From positions 2,542,001-2,606,000 of the forward strand of contig NZ_CP028271.1 of the NCBI RefSeq assembly GCF_009914055.1: a stretch of DNA of 64,000 nt. The letters are read 5' to 3'. The stretch comes from Mixta intestinalis. GTDB taxonomy: Bacteria > Pseudomonadota > Gammaproteobacteria > Enterobacterales > Enterobacteriaceae. A program made the translations under genes and the position numbers. Under the pieces are notes generated by a model that was not told the DNA's origin, did no database searches, and was given only the letters and a program-made list of their open reading frames with translations. How positions within the stretch are numbered: position 1 is the stretch's first letter; the number at the start of each line of letters is the position of its first letter. This document shows, in pieces, positions 17,407 through 25,982 of the stretch.

Positions 17407-19257
17407 TTAAACCTCATCCACAGAATGCCCGGCCAGCGCGCGGCGGACTGAATTGTCCATACGACGGGCGGCAAAATCCTGGGTTACTTTATCGAGTTGT
17501 TTTACCGCCGCGCTGATGGTGTTAGCCTCATCGCCGCGAATAGCGTCCTGCAGCTGGCGCTGTGCCTGTTGAATGGCTTCCAGCTCTTCCGCGCTCAGTA
17601 GCGAGGCATCTTCCGCCAGTGCACCTTCAAGGCTTTCCAGCACCCGCAGGCCTTCCACCCTTTGCTCCGCCAGCTTACGTGCCACCACGTCCTGCTGCGC
17701 ATAGTCCATCGAATCTGTGATCATGCTGGCGATTTCGCTTTCCGTCAGTCCGTAGGAGGGTTTGACCTGGATCGAGGCTTCCACGCCGGTCGATTTTTCC
17801 ATCGCCGTCACACTCAGCAGGCCATCGGCATCCACCTGGAAAGTTACGCGAATATGCGCACCGCCCGCAGGCAGCGCCGGAATACCGCGCAGCGTAAATC
17901 GTGCCAGCGAACGACAATCGGCAACCATTTCACGCTCGCCCTGCAGCACATGAATACTCATCGCCGTCTGGCCATCTTTAAACGTCGTGAAGTCCTGCGC
18001 GCGCGCTACCGGAATAGTGGTGTTACGCGGAATAACTTTCTCTACCAGTCCGCCCATGGTTTCCAGCCCCAGCGAAAGCGGAATGACGTCCAGCAGCAGC
18101 ATCTCGCTGTCGGGCTTATTGCCCACCAGGATATCTGCCTGAATGGCCGCGCCAATCGCCACCACCTTATCAGGATCGATAGTAGTTAACGGCTGACGAC
18201 CAAAAAATTCGCCGACTTTTTCGCGCACCAGCGGCACGCGTGTAGAGCCGCCTACCATCACCACTTCCAGCACCTCTTCCGGCGTTACGCCGGCGTCTTT
18301 CAGCGCGCGACGGCAGGCCAACAGCGTGCGTTTGACCAGACCAGCGATAAGCCGATCGAAATCAGCACGCGTTACGCTGCCCTGCCAGTCGCCCAGCGTC
18401 ACCGCGACGCTGTCGCTATCGCTCAGCGCAATCTTGGCGGCAATCGCGGTATCCAGCAGCTGACGCTGCACGCCATGATCGCCATGCTGCGGCAATCCGG
18501 CCTGTTCACGCAGCCAGTCGGCCAGCAGATGATCGAAGTCATCACCGCCCAGTGCCGAGTCGCCGCCGGTTGCCAGCACTTCAAAAACGCCGCGGCTCAG
18601 GCGCAATACGGAGATATCAAAGGTGCCGCCGCCCAGATCGTAAACGGCGATAACGCCTTCCTGACCCGAATCCAGACCATAGGCAATAGCCGCCGCCGTC
18701 GGCTCGTTAAGCAGACGCAGCACGTGCAGACCGGCGAGACGCGCGGCATCACGCGTTCCCTGGCGCTGGGCATCATCGAAATAGGCGGGAACGGTGATAA
18801 CCACGCCATCCAGATCGCCCTGCAAGCTTTCGCGCGCGCGCGCCGCCAGCGCCTGTAAAATATCGCTTGAGACACGAACCGGGTTAACAGTACCAGCGGC
18901 AGTTTGCATCAGCGGCAGGCCGTTTTCGCTCGGCTGTAGCTGATAGGGAAGATGCGGATAGCGCTGTTGAATATCAGCAAGTGAACGCCCCATCAGGCGC
19001 TTCACCGAGCTGATGGTATTGACCGGATCGGTAGCCGCCTGCTGGCGCGCATCCCATCCGACTAAACTTTGCTGTGCCTGATAGCGCACGACAGAGGGTA
19101 AAAGGTGACGACCCTGCGCATCGGGCAGGGTTTCTGCCTGGCCGCTGCGCACGGTAGCGACTAAAGAGTTGGTAGTACCCAGATCGATGCCAACGGCCAG
19201 ACGACGTTGATGCGGCGCGGCGCTCAGGCCCGGCTCGCTAATTTGTAGTAACGCCAT
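17407..19257 (-). CDS. hscA: Fe-S protein maturation chaperone HscA (Hsp70 family)
   Basis: Specialised Hsp70 that, with HscB, binds the LPPVK segment of IscU and drives release of its cluster to target proteins. The 616-residue protein has an N-terminal actin-like ATPase (about 20-385; GIDLGTTNSLVATV, AYDLGGGTFDISVL type and VGGSTRVPLV motifs) and a C-terminal substrate-binding domain with a helical lid. It is preceded by hscB (14-base gap) and followed by fdx, the canonical isc order. Confidence 0.98.
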   Translation of the reverse strand: MALLQISEPGLSAAPHQRRLAVGIDLGTTNSLVATVRSGQAETLPDAQGRHLLPSVVRYQAQQSLVGWDARQQAATDPVNTISSVKRLMGRSLADIQQRYPHLPYQLQPSENGLPLMQTAAGTVNPVRVSSDILQALAARARESLQGDLDGVVITVPAYFDDAQRQGTRDAARLAGLHVLRLLNEPTAAAIAYGLDSGQEGVIAVYDLGGGTFDISVLRLSRGVFEVLATGGDSALGGDDFDHLLADWLREQAGLPQHGDHGVQRQLLDTAIAAKIALSDSDSVAVTLGDWQGSVTRADFDRLIAGLVKRTLLACRRALKDAGVTPEEVLEVVMVGGSTRVPLVREKVGEFFGRQPLTTIDPDKVVAIGAAIQADILVGNKPDSEMLLLDVIPLSLGLETMGGLVEKVIPRNTTIPVARAQDFTTFKDGQTAMSIHVLQGEREMVADCRSLARFTLRGIPALPAGGAHIRVTFQVDADGLLSVTAMEKSTGVEASIQVKPSYGLTESEIASMITDSMDYAQQDVVARKLAEQRVEGLRVLESLEGALAEDASLLSAEELEAIQQAQRQLQDAIRGDEANTISAAVKQLDKVTQDFAARRMDNSVRRALAGHSVDEV

Positions 19258-19271
19258 AATTATTTTCCCGG

Positions 19272-19790
19272 TTAAAAATCAAGCAGCTTCTCTTCCAGCT
19301 CTTCTGCCTGGTTACGCAACTTAACAAGAAAACGCAGCTTGCGCACCGTATCCGCCGCCGCTTCCCATTGCGAAGCGGCAAGCTCCTGCTGCATTTGCTG
19401 GCTACGCTGTTGCTGCATAACGTCAAGACGCTGGGTAAATTCTTGTAGCTTTGCTTCAGCATCAGGCGCGCTTTCAATCGCATCCAGCTCTTCGCGCAGC
19501 TCCAGCTGTTCCATCAGAAAAGCAGTATCGCGCATTGTATGCTGTTCGTTATTGATATCGAAACCGTGCAGCGTTAGCAGATATTCAGCGCGCGATAATG
19601 GCTGGCGCAGCGCCTGATAGCCCTGATTAATGGTCGCAGCCTGCTGTAACGCACGCAGGCGCTCTGGTTCCGGCTGGAGAGCAAAACGATCGGGATGGAA
19701 CTGACGCTGCAGTTCCTGAAAACGGGCGGTAAGCTGGGCTGCATCAATATCGAAGGATTGTGGCAGGCCAAAGAGGGTGAAGTAATCCAT
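19272..19790 (-). CDS. hscB: Co-chaperone HscB (J-domain protein)
   Basis: J-type co-chaperone that brings IscU to HscA and stimulates its ATPase. In 172 residues the N-terminal J domain (about 1-75) holds the essential HPD tripeptide in FHPDRF. A C-terminal three-helix domain for IscU binding (about 85-172) follows. Length and position between iscA and hscA agree with the family. Confidence 0.97.
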   Translation of the reverse strand: MDYFTLFGLPQSFDIDAAQLTARFQELQRQFHPDRFALQPEPERLRALQQAATINQGYQALRQPLSRAEYLLTLHGFDINNEQHTMRDTAFLMEQLELREELDAIESAPDAEAKLQEFTQRLDVMQQQRSQQMQQELAASQWEAAADTVRKLRFLVKLRNQAEELEEKLLDF

Positions 19791-19871
19791 AGCAGACTCG
19801 GTTAATCCCAGAAGAGCGCGTAAAAAGAATCGCTCCGTGACCGGAGCGATTATCCTGCTGCTGCAACCACG

Positions 19872-20195
19872 TTATACGTTAAAGCTTTCGCCGCAGCCGC
19901 ATTCATCTTTCATGTTCGGATTATTGAACTTGAAGCCTTCATTCAGGCCTTCTTTGACGAAATCAAGCTCGGTACCGTCGAGGTAAATCAGGCTTTTCGG
20001 GTCAATCACCACGTTAACGCCTTTATCAGCGAAGACGGTGTCTTCAGGCTGGGGCGCATCGACAAATTCCAGCACGTAAGCCATGCCGGAGCAGCCGGAG
20101 GTGCGAACGCCAAGGCGCAGACCAAAGCCTTTACCGCGATTATGCAGAAAGTTGCTGACGCGCGTTGCCGCGCTTTCACTCAGGGTAATAGACAT
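19872..20195 (-). CDS. iscA: A-type Fe-S carrier IscA
   Basis: A-type scaffold/carrier that passes iron-sulfur clusters from IscU to apo-proteins. The 107-residue product has the three conserved Cys: SGCSG (Cys35) and the C-terminal pair CGCGES (about 99 and 101). The frame is open 15 codons further upstream, but the ATG at 20195 follows AAGGGGG and aligns with the E. coli start (107 residues). It is 10 bases downstream of iscU. Confidence 0.97.
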   Translation of the reverse strand: MSITLSESAATRVSNFLHNRGKGFGLRLGVRTSGCSGMAYVLEFVDAPQPEDTVFADKGVNVVIDPKSLIYLDGTELDFVKEGLNEGFKFNNPNMKDECGCGESFNV

Positions 20196-20205
20196 AATAT
20201 CCCCC

Positions 20206-20592
20206 TTACTGGACGTCTTTTTTGCTCTTGTAATCCGCAATAGCGGCCTTGATTGCGTCTTCCGCCAGGATGGAACAGTGAATTTTTACCGGCGGCAGTT
20301 CCAGCTCTTCGGCGATCTGAGTATTTTTGATCGCAGCGGCTTCATCCAGCGATTTACCTTTTACCCATTCGGTAATCAGGGAGCTGGAGGCGATGGCAGA
20401 ACCACAGCCGTAGGTTTTGAAACGTGCATCTTCAATGATGCCGCTGTCGCTAACCTTGATTTGCAGTTTCATCACGTCGCCACAGGCCGGTGCGCCAACC
20501 ATACCGCTGCCCACGGAGGCATCGTTATTATCAAATGAGCCAACATTGCGTGGATTTTCGTAGTGATCGATTACTTTTTCGCTGTAAGCCAT
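20206..20592 (-). CDS. iscU: Fe-S cluster assembly scaffold IscU
   Basis: Scaffold on which IscS-derived sulfur and iron are built into [2Fe-2S] and [4Fe-4S] clusters. The 128-residue protein contains the ligand Cys37 (GAPACGD, with Asp39), Cys63 (TYGCGS) and the third Cys in HCSILAED. The HscA recognition peptide ELPPVK precedes that Cys. Family length and operon order iscS-iscU-iscA are exact. Confidence 0.99.
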   Translation of the reverse strand: MAYSEKVIDHYENPRNVGSFDNNDASVGSGMVGAPACGDVMKLQIKVSDSGIIEDARFKTYGCGSAIASSSLITEWVKGKSLDEAAAIKNTQIAEELELPPVKIHCSILAEDAIKAAIADYKSKKDVQ

Positions 20593-20616
20593 GATCTGTT
20601 CTCCTGAAACCTGAAA

Positions 20617-21831
20617 TTAATGATGCGCCCATTCGATGCTGTTGATATCCACGCCCGCTTTAAACATCTCCCACAGAGGAGAAAGTTCGCGCAGTCGGCC
20701 AATAGATTTACGCACCAGTGCGATGGTGTAATCAATCTCTTCTTCGGTGGTAAAACGGCCAAGAGAGAAGCGGATAGAACTGTGAGCCAGCTCATCGCTC
20801 ATACCCAGCGCGCGCAGCACGTAAGAAGGTTCCAGGCTGGCAGAAGTACAGGCGGAACCCGAAGAGACCGCCAGGTCTTTCAGCGCCATAATCAGCGACT
20901 CACCTTCAACATAGTTAAAGCTGACGTTGAGAATGTTCGGCGCGCCCTGCACCAGATCGCCGTTGAGGTAAACCTCTTCGAGATCTTTCAGACCGTCCCA
21001 CAGGCGGTTGCGCAGCATGCGCAGGCGGGCCATTTCGCTTGCCATTTCTTCTTTGGCGATACGATAAGCTTCGCCCATACCGACAATCTGGTGCACCGGC
21101 AGCGTACCGGAACGCATACCACGTTCGTGACCGCCACCATGAATCTGCGCTTCCAGACGAATGCGCGGCTTGCGACGTACGTACAGCGCGCCGATCCCTT
21201 TCGGACCATAAATTTTGTGAGCGGAGAAGGACATCAGATCCACTTTCAGCTGGCTAAGATCGATCGGCAGCTTACCCACGCTCTGAGTGGCGTCAACGTG
21301 GTAGATGATACCGCGCGCGCGGCACATTTCGCCGATAGTCGCGATATCCTGCACCACGCCGATTTCGTTGTTCACGTGCATAATGGATACGAGGATGGTG
21401 TCGTCACGCATCGCTGCTTCCAGCGCGTTCAAATCGATGATGCCGTTGCTCTGCGGTGCAAGGTAAGTCACCTCAAACCCTTCGCGCTCCAGCTGGCGGC
21501 AGGTATCCAGCACTGCTTTATGTTCGGTTTTGCTGGTAATAATGTGCTTGCCCTTTTTCTGATAAAACTGGGCTGCACCTTTGATCGCCAGGTTGTCCGA
21601 TTCTGTCGCGCCAGAGGTAAAGACGATTTCACGCGGATCGGCACCAACCAGTTCGGCTATCTGATTACGAGCGATATCGACCGCCTCTTCAGACTGCCAG
21701 CCAAAACGGTGTGAACGTGAGGCCGGGTTACCGAATGTCCCGTCCAGGGTAAGATACTGCATCATTTTTTCCGCCACGCGCGGATCGGCTGGCGTCGTAG
21801 CAGAATAATCCAGATAAATCGGTAATTTCAT
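20617..21831 (-). CDS. iscS: Cysteine desulfurase IscS
   Basis: PLP enzyme that takes sulfur from L-cysteine as a persulfide and supplies IscU, TusA, ThiI and other acceptors. The 404-residue protein has the PLP lysine in SAHKIYGPKG (near 206) and the mobile persulfide loop SGSACTSASLEPS (Cys near 328), the mark of group I desulfurases. It is the second gene of the isc operon, 37 bases after iscR. Confidence 0.99.
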   Translation of the reverse strand: MKLPIYLDYSATTPADPRVAEKMMQYLTLDGTFGNPASRSHRFGWQSEEAVDIARNQIAELVGADPREIVFTSGATESDNLAIKGAAQFYQKKGKHIITSKTEHKAVLDTCRQLEREGFEVTYLAPQSNGIIDLNALEAAMRDDTILVSIMHVNNEIGVVQDIATIGEMCRARGIIYHVDATQSVGKLPIDLSQLKVDLMSFSAHKIYGPKGIGALYVRRKPRIRLEAQIHGGGHERGMRSGTLPVHQIVGMGEAYRIAKEEMASEMARLRMLRNRLWDGLKDLEEVYLNGDLVQGAPNILNVSFNYVEGESLIMALKDLAVSSGSACTSASLEPSYVLRALGMSDELAHSSIRFSLGRFTTEEEIDYTIALVRKSIGRLRELSPLWEMFKAGVDINSIEWAHH

Positions 21832-21868
21832 TGCTCTTAAGCTCCGTACATCGCTTCAAATCTAAATA

Positions 21869-22366
21869 TCAGGCCCGCAGATTAATATTGATGGTGTCCT
21901 GCGAGCGACCGTTCGTCGCCATCCGGCGTGTTTCATTATTTTGACGGTCTGCGATATCCAGGATCTCTTTATTATTTACCAGCTCGGCCAACGTAATGTT
22001 GTTAAGAAAATCACTAATGCGCTCGCTCAGGTCATGCCACAGCACGTGCGTCAGACAGCGATCGCCACCCTGACATCCCTCTTTGCCCTGGCAACGCGTC
22101 GCATCTACCGATTCGTCAACGGCGGTAATTACCGCGCCAACGGCGATCTCAGCGGCACTTTTACCCAGCAAATAACCACCGCCCGGCCCACGTACACTGG
22201 CAACCAGGCCATTTTTACGCAGGCGAGAAAAAAGCTGCTCAAGGTAAGAAAGGGAGATGCCCTGGCGCTCTGAAATATCAGCCAGCGGCACCGGCCCTTC
22301 ATGTGAGTGCAGTGCAACATCGAGCATCGCGGTAACGGCGTAACGGCCTTTTGATGTCAGTCTCAT
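21869..22366 (-). CDS. iscR: Fe-S cluster-sensing transcription factor IscR
   Basis: Rrf2-family regulator; the [2Fe-2S] form represses the isc operon and the apo form acts at other sites. The 165-residue protein has a winged helix-turn-helix (about 1-80) and the cluster ligands Cys92, Cys98, Cys104 and His107 in RCQGKEGCQGGDRCLTH. The reading frame is open 28 codons upstream, but that part overlaps the promoter and MRLTSKGRYAV is the family start. The C-terminus is three residues longer than in E. coli. Two IscR boxes precede it. Confidence 0.98.
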   Translation of the reverse strand: MRLTSKGRYAVTAMLDVALHSHEGPVPLADISERQGISLSYLEQLFSRLRKNGLVASVRGPGGGYLLGKSAAEIAVGAVITAVDESVDATRCQGKEGCQGGDRCLTHVLWHDLSERISDFLNNITLAELVNNKEILDIADRQNNETRRMATNGRSQDTININLRA

Positions 22367-22421
22367 AGCTTGGCGACCCTCTGGTATATCCGCTTTTCGG
22401 ATTTGACTTGTGTTGGTCGCA

Positions 22422-22450
22422 AGTCTGACATTCCTGAGTGTTTTGGTCAA
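22422..22450 (-). promoter_or_regulatory. iscR promoter
   Basis: On the minus strand TTGACC (22445-22450) and CAGACT (22422-22427) are 17 bases apart, with a TGT just before the -10 hexamer. The sequence is nearly identical to the E. coli iscR promoter as I recall it. Both IscR boxes overlap or adjoin it. Confidence 0.75.
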
Positions 22451-22454
22451 CTAT
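22430..22454 (-). promoter_or_regulatory. IscR type 1 binding site, promoter-proximal
   Basis: A 25-bp element beginning ATAGTTGACC and ending CTCAGGAAT (minus strand) fits the type 1 consensus used by [2Fe-2S]-IscR. It covers the -35 hexamer, as expected for repression. Confidence 0.75.
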
Positions 22455-22479
22455 TTAACCAGGTAAAATACTCAAGTAT
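22455..22479 (-). promoter_or_regulatory. IscR type 1 binding site, upstream
   Basis: A second 25-bp element (ATACTTGAGT...CCTGGTTAA on the minus strand) abuts the first, reproducing the tandem A/B arrangement at the E. coli iscR promoter. Confidence 0.65.
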
Positions 22480-22503
22480 TATCGTTACGCATGGTTTACC
22501 GAC

Positions 22504-23232
22504 TTAGCCGTTGTCGCGCTTTTTCTCAAAAGATGAAAGCATCCCGCGTAAAATATTCAGTTCATCCCGTTCCGGGCGTGCCCGCGTGTAGAGGCGACGC
22601 AGCTTGCTCATCACCTGACCCGGATTGGCCTGGCGGATAAAACCGCTGTTTACCATCATCTGTTCAAGGTGCTGATAGAAGCGCTCCAGATCGTCCACCA
22701 GCGGATATGGGCTCTCTTCATACTGCGGCTGCTCGGTACGATCGTTTTGCAGAAAAGCCATTCGCACTTCATAAGCCAGAATTTGCACCGCCATCGCCAG
22801 ATTAAGCGAGCTGTAATCGGGATTAGCAGGAATGGCGACGTGGTAATGGCATTTTTGCAGCTCGTCGTTGGTCAGGCCAACGCGTTCGCGCCCAAACACA
22901 ATCGCTACCGGCGCCTGTGCGCCCTCTTCCACGCATTTCACGCCGCATTCGCGGGCGTCAAGCATCGGCCACGGCAGCGTGCGCGAACGGGCGCTGGTAC
23001 CAACAACCAGGCTACAGCCAGCAATCGCTTCATCCAGCGAATCAACAATTTTTGCTGCGCCGATCACGTCGCTGGCACCGGCGGCCAGAGAGATCGCCTG
23101 GGAATCAGGCTTAACCAGCGGATTCACCAGATAAAGGTTCGTCAGCCCCATGGTTTTCATGGCGCGGGCGACGGAGCCCATATTGCCAGTGTGAGAGGTT
23201 TCCACCAGCACAATACGAATATTTTGCAGCAT
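22504..23232 (-). CDS. trmJ: tRNA (cytidine/uridine-2'-O-)-methyltransferase TrmJ
   Basis: SPOUT-class methyltransferase that modifies the 2'-O of nucleotide 32 in several tRNAs. The 242-residue protein has the trefoil-knot motifs ETSHTGNMGSVARAMKTMG near the N-terminus, VFGRERVGLTNDEL in the middle and PANPDYSSLNLAMAVQI for SAM binding. It is upstream of iscR on the same strand and divergent from suhB, as in E. coli. Confidence 0.97.
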   Translation of the reverse strand: MLQNIRIVLVETSHTGNMGSVARAMKTMGLTNLYLVNPLVKPDSQAISLAAGASDVIGAAKIVDSLDEAIAGCSLVVGTSARSRTLPWPMLDARECGVKCVEEGAQAPVAIVFGRERVGLTNDELQKCHYHVAIPANPDYSSLNLAMAVQILAYEVRMAFLQNDRTEQPQYEESPYPLVDDLERFYQHLEQMMVNSGFIRQANPGQVMSKLRRLYTRARPERDELNILRGMLSSFEKKRDNG

Positions 23233-23279
23233 ACGACCCGACAGTCAGTGAGATAATTCGTGCATGCTAACATAAATGC

Positions 23280-23308
23280 AGGACATTTTCCGATCCCCCT
23301 GCTATACT
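23280..23308 (+). promoter_or_regulatory. Candidate suhB promoter
   Basis: AGGACA (23280-23285) and TATACT (23303-23308), 17 bases apart, lie about 45 bases upstream of the suhB ATG. Confidence 0.55.
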
Positions 23309-23352
23309 CCGCGCCGTTTTCCCCGTTCTTTAACATCCAGCGAGAGATACTG

Positions 23353-24156
23353 ATGCATCCGATGCTCAACATCGCCGTGCGCGCTGCGCGCAAGGCCGGC
23401 AACTTAATTGCCAAGAATTACGAAACTCCAGACGCCGTTGAAGCCAGCCAGAAAGGCAGCAACGATTTCGTGACCAATGTTGACCGCGACGCCGAGCGCC
23501 TGATTATTGAGGTGATTCGCAAGTCCTATCCGCAACACACCATTATCGGCGAAGAGAGTGGTGAACTGTCGGCAGAAGACCAGGATGTACAATGGATTAT
23601 CGATCCGCTGGATGGCACCACCAACTTCATCAAACGCCTGCCACACTTTGCCGTTTCTATTGCCGTTCGTATTAAAGGCCGCACCGAAGTGGCGGTGGTT
23701 TACGATCCCATGCGCAACGAACTCTTTACCGCCGTACGCGGTCAGGGTGCGCAGCTGAACGGCTATCGTCTGCGCGGCAGCAACGCACGCGATCTGGACG
23801 GCACCATTCTGGCTACCGGCTTCCCGTTCAAGCAGAAACAGCACGCCGCTACCTATATGAAGCTGGTTGGCAAACTCTTTACCCAGTGTGCCGATTTCCG
23901 CCGCACCGGCTCTGCCGCGCTCGATCTCTGCTATGTTGCCGCCGGTCGCGTGGATGGCTATTTTGAGATTGGCCTGAAACCATGGGACTTTGCCGCTGGC
24001 GAACTGATTGCCCGTGAAGCCGGCGCGCTGGTGACTGACTTTACCGGCGGTCACGGCTTTATGCATTCCGGCAACCTGGTATCCGGCAATCCGCGCGTAG
24101 TTAAAGCGCTGCTGGCCGCCATGCGTGATGAGCTGAGCGACGCGCTGAAGCGCTAA
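23353..24156 (+). CDS. suhB: Inositol-1-monophosphatase / antitermination factor SuhB
   Basis: Mg-dependent phosphatase of the IMPase fold; in enterobacteria it also joins the Nus complex that protects rRNA transcription from termination. The 267-residue product equals E. coli SuhB and holds the metal motifs GEESGE (about 66-71) and DPLDGTTNF (about 84-92), plus the C-terminal WDFAAGELIAREAG motif. The frame is open 31 codons upstream, but MHPMLNIAVRAARKAG is the family start, preceded by GAGAG. A strong terminator follows. Confidence 0.97.
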   Translation: MHPMLNIAVRAARKAGNLIAKNYETPDAVEASQKGSNDFVTNVDRDAERLIIEVIRKSYPQHTIIGEESGELSAEDQDVQWIIDPLDGTTNFIKRLPHFAVSIAVRIKGRTEVAVVYDPMRNELFTAVRGQGAQLNGYRLRGSNARDLDGTILATGFPFKQKQHAATYMKLVGKLFTQCADFRRTGSAALDLCYVAAGRVDGYFEIGLKPWDFAAGELIAREAGALVTDFTGGHGFMHSGNLVSGNPRVVKALLAAMRDELSDALKR

Positions 24157-24170
24157 GATCGGTAGCGATG

Positions 24171-24207
24171 ATGCCGCACCTTCCATCGGCAGGTGCGGCA
24201 TTTTTTT
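24171..24207 (+). terminator. Intrinsic terminator of suhB
   Basis: Ten-base perfect arms TGCCGCACCT and AGGTGCGGCA (24172-24200) are followed by seven T on the plus strand. It lies 15 bases after the suhB stop. Confidence 0.93.
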
Positions 24208-24211
24208 GCGC

Positions 24212-25210
24212 CTATCCCAGCCCGCGCAGGCCGCCAGAAACGGCTGGCTGAGCGCTGAACCATAATATCAAGCCCCCCGCCAGCAGCAACATACCGCCCG
24301 CCAGCGCCAGGCTGTGCAGCGCAACACGTTGCCAGAGTGCAGGAGCTGCACGCTGGTTTAGCCGTAGCGCCAGCGCACGCGAGCTTTGGACCAGCAGCGC
24401 CATCGCCGAAACCGTCAGCGCGGTGCCCAGCGCCATCGCCAGCGCGCTCACTACACCCCAGCCATACACGCCAATCACCCGCGAAAACAGCAGCATCATA
24501 ATCGCACCGGAACAGGGACGCAGCCCCATCGACAGCACCAGCAGCAGTGACGTTTTCCAGCCGGTTACGCGCGCCAGCTGCTCGTTATCAGGCAGATGCT
24601 GATGACCGCAGCCGCAATGGGCATGATGTTGATGGTCAAGCGGACGCAGATGATGAATATGCGGCGCTCCGCCTTTAGACGAACGCAGCCGCATTAACTG
24701 ACGCAGCGCCCGCCAGCAGAGCCAGCCTCCCAGCCCGATAACCAGCAAATAGCTGCCTTTCTCCAGCCAGAAGCTGGTGAGATGAAGCTGACGTGAGGTG
24801 GTTTGCAGAATAATCAGCATCAGCGTCACCAGTGCAACCGCAACAATCCCCTGCACTACCGCCGCTGCCAGCGTCAGTTGCAGGCTGGTTTTCAGCCGCG
24901 TGGGATGCGTGGCAAGAAAGGTAGCGATCACCACTTTGCCATGTCCCGGTCCTAGCGCATGGAGGATGCCGTACACCAGGCTAAAGCCAAACAGCGTCAC
25001 GCCCGCCTGGCGCGGCTGTTCGGCAACGCGCTGCAAAATACCCACCATCTCGCGATGTAAACTCCGTTGCCAGCTAACGCTGTGCCACAGCAGCTGCGGC
25101 CAGTACCACCAGGCAGCGCAGGCGCCGGCTAACAACAGCGCCAACAGTGTCCAAAGCGGCCAAAGGTGTTTCCAGCCGACACGAGCAGGTTGCGATATGC
25201 TTACTGACAT
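24212..25210 (-). CDS. NicO-family metal transporter, ZevB-like
   Basis: Polytopic inner-membrane protein of the nickel/cobalt (NicO/RcnA) family. In 332 residues about seven membrane helices are visible, with the HALGPGHGKVV motif in the second half of an early helix and LSMGLRPCSGAIMML later. A His-rich loop (PHIHHLRPLDHQHHAHCGCG, about 190-210) is probably a metal-binding region. The start overlaps the end of the DUF1007 gene by 10 bases, so the pair is translationally coupled. In Haemophilus influenzae the same pairing, zevAB, is needed for growth on low zinc. Nickel/cobalt transport is the alternative; the metal cannot be read from the sequence. Confidence 0.85.
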   Translation of the reverse strand: MSVSISQPARVGWKHLWPLWTLLALLLAGACAAWWYWPQLLWHSVSWQRSLHREMVGILQRVAEQPRQAGVTLFGFSLVYGILHALGPGHGKVVIATFLATHPTRLKTSLQLTLAAAVVQGIVAVALVTLMLIILQTTSRQLHLTSFWLEKGSYLLVIGLGGWLCWRALRQLMRLRSSKGGAPHIHHLRPLDHQHHAHCGCGHQHLPDNEQLARVTGWKTSLLLVLSMGLRPCSGAIMMLLFSRVIGVYGWGVVSALAMALGTALTVSAMALLVQSSRALALRLNQRAAPALWQRVALHSLALAGGMLLLAGGLILWFSAQPAVSGGLRGLG

Positions 25211-25860
25211 GCGAGCGTCACCGTCTGGGCAAACTGGCGGCCAAGATCCATATCTTCTGGCGGCGCATCGGCCTTATCCAGCGACAGGGCAAAATCCTTC
25301 AGCGAGGCATCCGGCTGCGGCGTATACAGCGTCAGTTTACAGCTTCCTTTCAGCGCCTCCGGCAGGCTCAGCGCCTGATCATCCTGCCAGGTCATATCGA
25401 CATAATAAGTAGGATCGAACGTGCTGAAGGTATAAGTTTGCCCTGCCAGCGGCTGCGGCTGCGCCAGCGGCAGAATAAAGGTCAGCACCGCTTTAGCGCC
25501 GTTGCGCGACAGCTGGTAAGAGGGCGGCAAATTGGTAAATTTTACCGCTTTTCCCTGGTGATGAAACTCAGTGAAATAGTGCTGTGCCAGTACATTCGCC
25601 ATTACCTCCGCCGCCAGCTTTTTCCACACCGGCGAATCAGGTAACGCGTTACCGGCATCATAAAGCAGATCGGCAGAGGTGATCTCATCCATGGTCCAGA
25701 TCATTTTTAAGCCGGTTAATTTCTGTTGATCGACCACTGGCGTAGTTTGCAAACTAATAAAACTGTGCGGATGAGACCAGGCAAAAGGCGACAGAAACAG
25801 AGCGACTGCGCCCCAGCCGATACGCTTACCGCAGTTATAAAATAACGTTTTCACTAACAT
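25201..25860 (-). CDS. DUF1007 periplasmic protein, ZevA-like
   Basis: The 219-residue protein has a signal-peptide-like N-terminus (about 1-29, ending AWSHPHSF) and then a beta-rich domain of the DUF1007 family. The mature N-terminal HPHSF motif is a possible metal ligand and is typical of the family. A late Cys (TLACQ) is at the very end. It lies directly before the transporter gene with a 10-base overlap. The family is repeatedly linked to NicO-type transporters and, in H. influenzae (ZevA), to zinc use. Role here: probable periplasmic partner of the transporter, by inference. Confidence 0.85.
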   Translation of the reverse strand: MLVKTLFYNCGKRIGWGAVALFLSPFAWSHPHSFISLQTTPVVDQQKLTGLKMIWTMDEITSADLLYDAGNALPDSPVWKKLAAEVMANVLAQHYFTEFHHQGKAVKFTNLPPSYQLSRNGAKAVLTFILPLAQPQPLAGQTYTFSTFDPTYYVDMTWQDDQALSLPEALKGSCKLTLYTPQPDASLKDFALSLDKADAPPEDMDLGRQFAQTVTLACQ

Positions 25861-25982
25861 TCATGATTCCCGTTCGGCTATTTTGTGAGCCAGGTTAACA
25901 TCTGGATAAAAAAGTGCCAGCACCCGCCTTTCATCACCCCGGTTGGCTATGCTTATTTTTGGTATGACTGACCGGAAAACAT

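Noticed and set aside
20620..21714. 364-codon open frame on the plus strand opposite iscS
   Set aside because: It is a mirror of the highly conserved iscS gene, has no ribosome site or family resemblance, and arises from GC-rich codon use on the other strand.
23404..24201. 265-codon minus-strand frame opposite suhB
   Set aside because: Lies wholly against the conserved suhB gene and has no family features.
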